This document shows, in pieces, positions 35,801 to 45,500 of a stretch of 64,000 nucleotides of DNA. Position 1 is the stretch's first letter, and the number at the start of each line of letters is the position of its first letter. The DNA is from Mugil cephalus. Taxonomy: Eukaryota; Chordata; Actinopteri; Mugiliformes; Mugilidae. The notes beneath the pieces are model-generated. The model did not search any database, was not told the origin of the DNA, and was given only the letters and a program-made list of their open reading frames with translations. The translations under genes were made by a program, and so were the position numbers. The stretch spans positions 22,365,001-22,429,000 of the forward strand of contig NC_061779.1 of assembly GCF_022458985.1 (NCBI RefSeq), in the 5' to 3' direction.

Positions 35801-38181
35801 CAACATTAATAAAACAGTTTCCCAGTGCTGTGCTGTGCAGTCAGGAACAAGGACTCACCTCAGGCTGTGGGGGGAAGAAGGTGCTGGTCACTCTGTACAA
35901 GTTCTCCGAGTTGACCTGGATGCTGACATTGTTGAAGCGCACCTCGTGGAAGTTCAGGACGCTCCCCCTGGGGCAGATGTCACTCTCCCCAGCGTACGCT
36001 GAGAAGGTGATAGTGTTTCTCTGGTGGCAGCGTGGCAGGTTGTCGCTGACGGCACCGTCCACGTAGTGCTGAGCGGATGGGGAAACAGGTTAACGCGACT
36101 CAACAAGTCGTACACACCAGGTCTTGTGAAAATGTAATCATTTGCATGATGTGTGCAGTTTCTAATTATTTGTTACATAAAATCCTTATCTGAGGAGTTC
36201 TGAGGGTAACAGAATGTTGTTAGTGGGGGGTCTTGGTGTCCTATGGGTTGAGGGGAGGGGCCTCTGTGGTCATTCTACAGATACTTCATCAGTTTGGGAT
36301 CTAGTGAATTTGGAGGCCAGGTCAACCAACCCCCCTAAACCATTTGTGTGTGCGTGTGTGTCAGGCTGCATCCTGCTGGGACTGGGTGCTGCCATCAAGA
36401 GGTGTCATTGCTATGGGGGTGGGGAGGCCTGGTTGTGAATGTTGTGGCTGATCGGTGTTCCCAACACAAGAAATTTTAAAATGGAATATTTGTGCACATA
36501 TAAATGTCACTCATAGCTGTAAACTGAACTAAAATAACTGTTGATATTTTGTTATTAGTTAAGTATATGCTGCATGTATTGTATACTGAAATACATTAAA
36601 TTAATTTAGTGTTTCTCTTTTTTTTTTTTTGGTTGACTTTTAATTAAAAAATATATTACATGCACTGTATGGATTTATAGGAAAGATTAAGTACATAAGG
36701 TCTGCATTGGATGTTTGCCTCTTGAAAGCAGCCAGGATGAATCTTCAAGGTGAACCCTTCATTATAACATGTACTCAGTTATGATTCATTTGTGCCTTCA
36801 TCATTTCACTGTCAGCTGCTGTGTTGTTGTTTCAGGCTCCCTGGTTCACTCACCACTCCGCGGTACGTTGGTGGAATAACTCCACAGTAGAAAGGCACGA
36901 AGCAGCTGCACACAAGGGCCTGGAAAAGACAGAGATCGTCGCATATTAGCTGCAGAAACAAATGTGTTCATCCTGATAAATACAACATTATGCTTTTTGA
37001 ATAGGTATGTTGGGTTATCAGCCTGATAACTGAGAAATGAGACAGCCTCGCTGTAAACCCTACGTCCATGAGCTCCTCTCTGCTGTTGAACTCCGACACC
37101 AACACGTTCTTCCCATCAGACACTCTGGTCAGGGACACGCAGAGCTTCCCAGAGGCTCGAACATGAGCGTCTTCTGGGAGCTGCGTCAGCAGAGACTCCC
37201 GCACGGACCCGAGCAAGCTGAACGCTGGGTGCAGGGGCCCCAGTTTGTGCTTCCTGGCGTCTTTGGCCATGGCCATCAAATCCGCACAGCATTTTTCTGC
37301 AAATAGTAATAACACACAGGATCAAACTACAGAATTACAGTACTGCAGTTGACAGCAAGTAACTTAACTTATTTCCCTTTTGCGTACAAGTCAGCTGAAA
37401 AACGGACTTTGAAAATAATTACTCAATTTATGAGTGTCTCTTCTACAGCGTAAGAGATTCTGTCACTGATGCAAGTTAGATTACTGTCTAATCTTATCAT
37501 GTACAGCAGGAGGCAAAAGGTAAAAATATGCCAACATTTACTTTTACTGACAGAGAAGTCTTTTTTTTTTTCAATTCACAGAAATAATCCTGAAGGTGTT
37601 CATATAAAACACAATGCCTAGTGGTACATTGATGAAATAAGGAAATGTATGAGGCTGATATCGGAGGAAGCAGTGATCATATCTAATTAAGTGCACTCAA
37701 TCTGTCATAGCAGGGACACAAGAAACACCTGGTGGAAACACAATTACTAAATCAATATCTTCATCTTAGTGAGGCGAGATTTATCAAGGTGCACTGAAGA
37801 ATGGTGCTGTAGATCTAAGCCGGTTTCCACGTTAAAAAAAAAACAAAAAAAAAAACATATGATTTAAAACTTAAATCATATGTTCGTACTGTTCTTTCGA
37901 AAAAGTGCATTTTCTTTTTCACGAGGCAGCTTTTCAAAATGACACATTTTCTGAACGGAGGTTCACCCAGTCAAGATGAGACGCAACAACTCACCCAGGG
38001 GCATCCCGACGGTGAGAATAGTGGCCATCAGAGCTCCTGCTGAGGCTCCGTAAATTTTCGAAGCGTCTTGAATGAAGCGAGGGAAGCGTTCGAGGATACA
38101 GCTGGCGGCACCAACATAGTACATCCCCATGAAACCGCATCCCGCAAAGGAGATGCTCCACTCTTTCTTCAAATCAAGCAT
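32887..38181 (-). CDS. Patatin-like phospholipase, PNPLA2/3 type, upstream tandem copy
   Basis: Probable triglyceride lipase/transacylase of the adiponutrin-ATGL group, acting at lipid droplets. Nine coding exons in phase: 37995-38181, 37064-37296, 36854-36919, 35859-36068, 35533-35593, 35150-35341, 34950-35046, 34117-34224 and 32887-33193 (486 residues; human PNPLA3 481, PNPLA2 504). [14 protein letters not shown] forms the oxyanion loop, Ser47 lies in GASAG and Asp166 in YVDGAVSDN, the positions used in human PNPLA2 and PNPLA3. Conserved [20 protein letters not shown] and [13 protein letters not shown] follow. The C-terminal half keeps [15 protein letters not shown]. The last exon is Ser/Pro/Thr-rich. 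Its place near samm50 fits pnpla3, but I cannot separate PNPLA2, 3 and 5 by eye. Nothing looks broken. Confidence 0.92.
33665..33775 (+). repeat. LINE 3'-end fragment
   Basis: Contains AAGAATCTCATTGTACAGGG, then GTGACAATAAACTCTTTGAA and a repeated tail GAATCTTGGATCTT. This is the usual 3' end of teleost CR1/L2-like non-LTR elements. It lies in the last intron of the upstream patatin-like gene. Family not assigned. Confidence 0.5.
34540..34803 (+). repeat. LINE 3'-end fragment
   Basis: The segment with TCTGGAGGAACGTCCTCTCA and the ending GAAAATACAAACCTCTTTGA resembles a very common teleost non-LTR retroelement 3' end (consensus with 'CTGGAGGAACG...TGACAATAAA...CTTGACTT'). It is in the intron between the exons at 34117-34224 and 34950-35046. 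Family not assigned. Confidence 0.5.
35433..35500 (-). repeat. LINE 3'-tail fragment
   Basis: On the minus strand it reads AAATTTCCCTTTTGAGGATC, then AGTAAAAGTAAG and TCTTATCTTGTCTTATC. This is like the fish LINE end 'AATTTCCTCTTGGGGATCAATAAAGTATCTATC'. Intronic. Confidence 0.5.
36190..36458 (-). mobile_element. Tc1/mariner relic (GATCAGCC-end family)
   Basis: Its 5' terminal repeat, read on the minus strand, is CACCGATCAGCCACAACATT. The interior includes CTCCAAATTCACTAGATCCC, a decayed version of the transposase stretch encoding WPPNSPDLNP. It aligns by eye with the fragment at 39335-39562 in the opposite orientation. About 270 bases remain. It lies in the intron between the exons at 36854-36919 and 35859-36068. 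Confidence 0.65.
37854..37884. repeat. AT-rich perfect hairpin, 14-bp arms
   Basis: AACATATGATTTAA is followed by a 3-base loop AAC and its exact reverse complement TTAAATCATATGTT. It directly follows an A-rich tract and lies in intron 1 of the upstream patatin-like gene. It may be a foldback repeat end; no family is recognised. Confidence 0.85.
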
Positions 38182-38478
38182 GTTTCCTCGGGTGTATCTC
38201 ACTCCGGCAGCAGTCCAGGAGTAACAGAGACCCCTCGCGGAACTATATGGACGTCATGGAGTGCTGATGTATACGAAGTGCCACCTTCACATGAGCATCC
38301 AAAGGTGACTCTCTTGCGAAAGTTTGTACATTTACAAACTCCTATTGGCTGGTTTATGTCACATGACCGACACACCAGAGTAGCGGCCACTACTAGTTAG
38401 TTTGGTTAAAACCTCTGAGTGGGCGAGGTTGTGTTAAAGCCTTAAAGTTGGCATTTGGACACGTGCTTTTGATTAAAA
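38182..38478. promoter_or_regulatory. Bidirectional promoter: patatin-like gene / 2OG dioxygenase
   Basis: Only 297 bases separate the start codons of two divergent genes, so both promoters must sit here or extend into each other's first exons. No TATA box is obvious. Co-regulation is inferred from the arrangement only. Confidence 0.55.
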
Positions 38479-41397
38479 ATGAGCATCCCAGTGGTGGACT
38501 TTGGTGCCTACAGACTGGATGAGAAGGGTACTACCGAAGAACATCTGCACGAGCTGGGCAAAGCACTGAAAGCAGCCTTTACAGAAGTTGGTTTCGTTTT
38601 CCTGAAGAACTCTGGGATTACTCAGGAGGAGGTGAAATCAGTCTTTTAAAGCCCTCTCTTTTTACTGAGTTTGTGCCCAATTTGGCACAAACTCACAAAC
38701 TTGGAGATGTGTCCTTTCTTCTGTTTGGCCAGGTGGACCGTGTTATGGACATATCGAAGAAATTCTTCCTGCAGCCAGAAGAACTGAAACGGCCCTTCTG
38801 CAGGAGCAGCTTCACCAACAGCCCTAACCACGGCTGGGTGTCACTGGAGACTGAGCGGTAGGAATCACAACACAACAGCAGGAATCATGTCTGCACGACA
38901 GTCGCAACTGGTTTTAAATTCTGCTACATTTCTCTCAGGTTGAATCCACTTCGACCTGGGGACCTGAAGGAGGCATTCAACACTGCGTCTCTTGATCCTG
39001 ACATAGTAACGAACACGTTTGAATATGTACCGTTCATATATTTTCTAGTTAAGGATTTCTTTGTTAAGTTGCATAACTAGCTCAACTGACCGCGGTCATG
39101 TGAATCGATCACGTGACCTGGAAGCTATTGAGCGAAAATGCCAATATTTACATATAAAAAATATTTAGAGATTTAAAATCCAAAAGCGAGGGGTATATCT
39201 CATGCAGCCAATGGAGTAACATGATCCCACACTGATTTTGAGCCAACAGATCAATGTTTTACTCTGTAGCTCTGGGAAGATGGAACCGAGTAACAAATAG
39301 TTCACGCCCCCTCTGGGAAACAAACCAGCGGTAAATACACCAAATTCACTAGATTCCAAACTGATCAAGTATCTGTGGGATGATCCACAGAGGTCCCTCC
39401 CCTCAACCCACTGGACCCAATGACCTCCCCCAACAACATTCTGTTATCAGACACCACAGGACACGCTCAGAAGGCCTGTGTTCGTTCTTTGATAAGTCAC
39501 AACTTTTTTGGAGGATCAGTGGAGACCTACATATTACTAAGTCATAATGTTATATGGGTATAGGCATTAGTCAGGCTCTGTTCTTTTCTCTGCTAGAAAT
39601 GGCCATCATCGGGTGATGTGGCAGGTTTCCAGGAGATCCAGACGTCGTTCTTCCTGCGCTGCAGAGAGCTGAGTCTTCGGGTGCTGAGGGTGATGGCCCT
39701 CGGTCTGGGTCTGGACCCAGAGGTGTTCTTGAGTGCTCACCGTTTAATAGGAAGTATGATCATAGCTTTCATAGCTCTTATAGTGCAGTGGTATAAAATC
39801 AGTGTTGCTGGGGTTCAGGCCGCATGCCCTTTGTTAATAGTTCATTAATCTTAGACATTTTGAACTGTCCAGTCTTTAATTTTTTTTTTTTAAAGGATTC
39901 CTTCACACGAAAAATGACAAAACATCCTACAAAATTATAGAAAAAAAACAAACATCAATAAAATCATAAAGAAATATATTTTATAAAACCTTGAGTCAGA
40001 CAAGGCTTCAAAATACTCATGCAATAGGTAACAAATAAGTTTTGTGTGCAGCTTAAGAGTTAAAGAAAACTGTGCTGCTGTGTCTCTTGTAGCCGATGAG
40101 AACGGCACAACTCTGCGGTCTCTCTACTACCCACTAGTGAACAGTGAGAAGGCAAAGGAAGGCCAGCTGCGCTGTGGAGAGCATTCAGACTACGGCAGCA
40201 TCACTCTGTTGTTCCAGAGCTCTGAAGGTCTGCAGGTAACACCACCTCTGTGCTCACCATTGTGACATATTCTCAACAGGTGCTTGATACTTGGATTAAT
40301 TGTAGGAGTAATATAACACTTGAGCTGTATTTATTTCTTACTACAGCTTCATTTATTTATTTTTTTTACTTCAGCTTAATTTTAAATCTTTCAGGTCCGT
40401 ACACGCTCAGGCGAATTCATCTGTGCCCCCGTTATCCCCGGTGCCGTCCTCATCAACATTGCTGACCTGATGCAGCGCTGGACTGGTGATTACTTGGTCT
40501 CTGTGGTAAGTTACAATACTTAAAAAATAAAATAAAAAATAAAATAAATTCACCTTTCATGATGAGGTCATGAAGTATTGCTTAAAAAAAAAAAAAGGAC
40601 GGGAATGTTTGCACATCAAACAATCAGAACAACTTATTACATTCTCTCTGTACAAGTCTCCGCTATTGTATTTTGAAGATGTCTGTTTGTGAAACATCTA
40701 CCAATACGTGTAAATGGAAAAGTGACTTACCACATAGTTTATTCTTCCACATTTGTGTGTGTGCATGTGTGATAGAGACAGAGGAGGTGAGTTCAGGACA
40801 CAGAGATCTCCAGTTGAATTACCACCATTCTGAACATTAAAATATTCATGAAGGGGGATTTAGGACATGACTGTTGTATGGAACGCCTTTATTTTCACTA
40901 GTGTTAGTATTTTCACTAATGGCCCGTCACATGAGTGAAAGACTAAGTATGTTTTAAATTCATGCCTTGATTTTAATCCTGGAAAATAATGCCTGAAGCT
41001 TGTGTAAAATAGTGATTAAAAATGTATATTTACAACTGATTGTTAGAGAAATGGTGATTTGTGCTGGTGGAAAGGAGTTAAAATACTACATGCATATACT
41101 TTGCACCAATCTTAATTCTCCTGTTATTGGATAACATAACGAATACAATAAGTACAGCTTCCCTGGAACATGGAAAAGAAAAGATCACGGTGTACGATGT
41201 TGTTCTTTTCTCCTCAGCTCCACAGGGTTTTGCTGCCCCCTGTTGGAGACTCCAGCACACGTCAGTCTCTGGCTTTCTTCGTCCAGCCAGATGATGCGGC
41301 TCTGATCACCTGCTATGACGGCTCAAACAAATACCCTCCTGTGACAGCAGGCGCATACCTGACGGAGCGCTTCAACGACTCCTACGGAAGAACCTGA
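38479..41397 (+). CDS. Isopenicillin-N-synthase-like Fe(II)/2-oxoglutarate dioxygenase
   Basis: Member of the soluble 2OG-Fe(II) oxygenase family whose best-known members are plant, fungal and bacterial enzymes (isopenicillin N synthase, gibberellin oxidases). Seven coding exons in phase: 38479-38631, 38733-38857, 38939-39005, 39597-39753, 40093-40235, 40395-40505 and 41218-41397 (311 residues). The N-terminal DIOX_N part starts MSIPVVDFGAYRLDEKG and contains AAFTEVGFVFLKNSGI. Iron ligands are His198 and Asp200 (GEHSDYGSITLLF) and His254 (LHRVLLPP). Arg267-x-Ser269 (TRQSLAFF) is the 2-oxoglutarate-binding RxS motif. FNDSYGRT ends the chain. All key residues are present, so the enzyme should be active; its substrate is unknown to me. 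It is divergent from a lipid-droplet lipase gene. Confidence 0.92.
39335..39562 (+). mobile_element. Tc1/mariner 3' fragment (GATCAGCC-end family)
   Basis: Starts in the block CCAAATTCACTAGATTCC and runs to a degraded 3' end AGTCATAATGTTATATGGG (intact family end: GGTCATAATGTTATGGCTGATC). The 5' half is missing. It lies in the third intron of the dioxygenase gene. Confidence 0.6.
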
Positions 41398-41545
41398 ATC
41401 CACTCCCATCAGCTTGTTCGCCACCAGACCTATCCGCCCTGATTAGCTCACTATACTTTTCAGGGTTTTTAATCATGCTTTTGTCACTTAAGGTCACACG
41501 TGCTTTTAAATGTTCAAAGGTGATTTGAATATGTGTTTTCATGAT

Positions 41546-41551
41546 AATAAA
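41546..41551 (+). terminator. Dioxygenase gene poly(A) signal
   Basis: AATAAA 149 bases past the stop codon, the first canonical hexamer downstream. Confidence 0.55.
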
Positions 41552-42542
41552 TGAGCCAATGTGTATGATTATTATTATTTTTTGTAAATGACACAAACTT
41601 GCAAGTTCATTCACTTTACTGTCAACATTCAGACCTTGAACAACATTTCGGTGCCTACATTACACAGGACATTGGTTGGATACTGTTTGTTTTAAAGGGA
41701 CATGAACGAAATTAGACTGGCAGGCAGGTACATCGGGATCCAGAGTTGTTTTTGTAAGAGGCATAAAAATAATTGATGAATCAACCAATAAATGAATGAA
41801 AATCAATAAATAAATGGACAGTACTTTAAATTAAAAGATGGATCACATAGACACACAAAGCATACACAAACACAAATCACTTTAAAATTCACACAGCTCT
41901 CACTCTAACACCAGCAAAATTAAAAATAAAAATACTAAGAGATTTAAATATGTGTAACTTCATGTGATAATTCCATCCTGCAATCCTCTGACATAGCTTA
42001 TACTGAAGGAAAATGCATTTTATGGGATTATAAAACTTCTTAATGTAAATGTGATTGCATCACTTCTGAAGCTACTCTTCTGACATTATTTTTTTCTGTC
42101 TCTCTTAATCATAAAAATAAATACATTTTCAGAGTATTTCCTGTTGAAGACGATAATCTACAGTGTGCACAAAACAAGACATTCAGTTATCAGGCCAGCA
42201 GCCCTCCCCATTCCACCTCAGAGAACTTCCCACGGAGAACAGAGTCCTTGTTGTGACAAAAGATCAAAAGGACAAAAAAAAAAAAACAAAAGGGCTGATT
42301 GTCCACGTAGAAAACTGGACCGGCTCCACATTTCAAGTCTTGCTCACTCAGCTGATTTGGCCCATAAATGGAAGGGCGTCATTGGCACTAAGTCTGAAGC
42401 ATGAAATCAGAGTTTGTTTTTTTTAATGTTTACACATACTAGATATGTGCTTGGAAAATCCTAAACAACGCAAAAATTCAATCATTAGAATGTAAACGCA
42501 CACGCACATCCACTCATACAGCACACAGAGGGGCGAGGTCTG
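41552..42542. other. Convergent 3' spacer, dioxygenase / nucb2
   Basis: AT-rich, with no coding exon. A minus-strand ATTAAA at 42422-42427 may end nucb2. Nothing else is recognised. Confidence 0.4.
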
Positions 42543-45500
42543 CTAAGAGTGACCTAGCACTGGTACGTCTTGCTGCTGGTGACCAGGGGGCAGTGGTTGA
42601 CTGTTTGCTGGTACGACTGGTGCTGGTTCGCCTCCAGGTACAGGAGCTGCAAAAGAGAGACATATGGAAAGGCATTGGCTCAAAATAAGAGACAAGAGGA
42701 TTTTGAGCGTGAACAGTGATAAATTATAAACCTGTCATTGTACACTTGAAAAATAAATGTGGAGAAAAAAAATCCCATTTGTGCATTCATAAAAAAGAAC
42801 TGCATTTTGACATGTGTCCATTCACATTCAGGAATTAGGATACTGACAGTGCATTTGTACTCATAAATTCTGTAGTGTGGGAAATTTAGTATATTCTAGT
42901 ATTAAGAGTTACAGTATCTATAACTCCCATCTTAATAAACAGGTCTACGAGAAATCTTGGAAAAGGGGACATTCTTATTTGAATTCCTCATGAAAGAGGA
43001 ATACTAAGTGGCTCAGTCCTGTTTTTCTTATTTAAATTGAAATTAATCACTGAAACTTTATACTTACGATTTCCAACAGTTTTCGCATTATCAGCTTTCA
43101 ACCTCTCCATTTCTTCCATTGCCTGAGTAGAGAAAGAAGGACAGAAAATATTACAGCGACATAGGAGCTGGGAGCTCTGCTCAGTTTATTATAACATCTA
43201 AATATCTCACAAGCTGTAAGCAACTTTATTTGTCATGAGCCACGATAAAAAATAGCTTAATCTCTGTTCTGTTTGTTTTGACCAGCCCACTTCTTATCAA
43301 ACTTGGCAGTCGTCACTGGAAGTGAGTGTGTACAGAGTGTACAGAACTATTGCAAGTGGTGCAATAGAACAAGGCAGCCATTGTTTCACAATTCAGCCAC
43401 TAATTAATTCCATCCACAGAAAAATGACTGATCAGAAATTGAAATATTGATTATGGGATGGATTGCTTTATTGTGAGCATCAGAAACTACTGAGGGAGGA
43501 AGTACTTATTTCTGATTGTATTTCACCTGCTTTAGCCCCAACTTCTGAGCATTCAGTTCTTCTTGTTTTCTTTCGAGATCCTCCCTCTGCTTCTGCAGCT
43601 CCACTGACTTCTCGTTGATGTCGCTTTCCTCGTTGGCCAGTTGCATTTCGTACTCCCTCAGCTCCTCCTCGGTGTAAAAGGGGTTTTGATCTATGGTCTA
43701 TGGAGGCAAGAGCTGCATGTGAGCTTGAGTTAAATGACGTAGTGAATGTAATGAATAATAGTTGTACATCTCTGACAATAAAGCCGCTATCCAAGACTAA
43801 AATAATAGAGAGTTTGTTGAAGTTTTGACATAATAAACATTGAGGTACCTCCCACTCGTCTTTATCGTTGAAGCCCTCCTTCTTAGTGGCTGCCATGAAC
43901 TCGCTCAGCGACACGAGTCTGTCCTTATTGGTGTCTACCTGAACATCAACACATGACACAGCTTTGATAACATTTGACTTCCAGATTCATCATTGGCATA
44001 CCTGCAACAGTTTGCACTGTTTTTCCCATCTGAACAAGTCTGTGTACGTTTGTCACATCATATTGTGGAATGCTGTGTGGATCAATATCAATCCACATCC
44101 CACATGGCTGTGTGGATGGATTCCCCTTTAATCCTTTGCTTAAATTAATGGTAATCTTGATGACGTCTCAATGGTAGATGTTAAGGTCTAGACTGAATCT
44201 TTTAAGGGATAACTGTGTAACTTCCAGAGCCTGCTCACATCCACCAGCTCTGTATTAATAACAAGGTTTTTCTGTGGGGGCTCACCTCGTTCATAACGTG
44301 CTCTCTCATACGCAGCCTCTCTTCCTCCATCTCGACCATGTCATCCTCTTCATTTTCAGGGTTGTACACCTTCTCCAGCTTGAAGAAACACAGCAATTAT
44401 TCCTCTGAGGCTTCTTTGGTTATATTTTTAAACTATCTGCAGAGCTAGATATAAGAATAAATAATTACCTCTTTAGTGAAGAGAGCTTCAAGCTCACTCT
44501 CATCAAAGAAGCCATCCCCATTGCTGTCTGCAACACAAAACAAATGTCTGGAACTAACATATTGCATCCATATTGGTAGGCTATGAAGCCTGTCACTGCT
44601 AGTTGTCATATGTTAAAGATAGATTACACTGCAACTACAGTATATTTAAACTAAACTTATTCTTGGCTAATTGAGACACTTTCTGGTTACCATGCATTTT
44701 GAAGAATGTCTTGGGATCAAAGTCCTCTGGGTCCAAACCATCTGCCTCCTGCCATACCTCTTTCAGTTGGTCCTCACTGCCCTGCACACATGCACACACA
44801 CAAACACAGATGCAGGTGTCAAAACTGATTATTTTTCTTCATTATTCTACTTTACTAGGAGTTTGAATCTTCATTGTGTGGCTTATACACAGTATTATTA
44901 AACCTTTCATATACATTTAAATAAAACTAATTCAATTGACAACAGAATAGAGAATTCTTCTTTGTGCTACTGCAGTCTCTATTACCATATTTAATGGACC
45001 TCATTACAGTGTGTGTCTTACAGGGTGGTTAATTTTGGGATGGTCGGCATGTTTCTTCTTCATCTCCTCATAGTGCTGCTCTTCCTTCTTGCGGTCTTCC
45101 TCGTTCATGTGCTTCAGGCGCTCCCTCCTCTCGTGCTCCTTCATCATCTCGTACTTCTTGAACTCATCGTGGTGGTCCTTGTCAAAGTTCTCCAGGTCTT
45201 TGGTGGCCTATGGATTGAAAACAAAACATGAAACAGGAAATGTGTTGCACAGTTTTGTCGACCATACTGGAAGCAATTCATTCAGTCCACCACAACACCT
45301 GTAGTTGCACCATAGAGGAAGTATTTATCTGACTGAATTTTAGCCTTAGCTCCTCCAGTATTCTAGACAAGATGTCGGACCAGTTAGCGCCATCGACACC
45401 ATGCTTTTATGTTAAGCTCATGCAATATAAATAACATGAATTGTAAAGTGTTGGGTACTGACCAAGTACTAATATACCTTCCACCTGCACTACAAAACCA

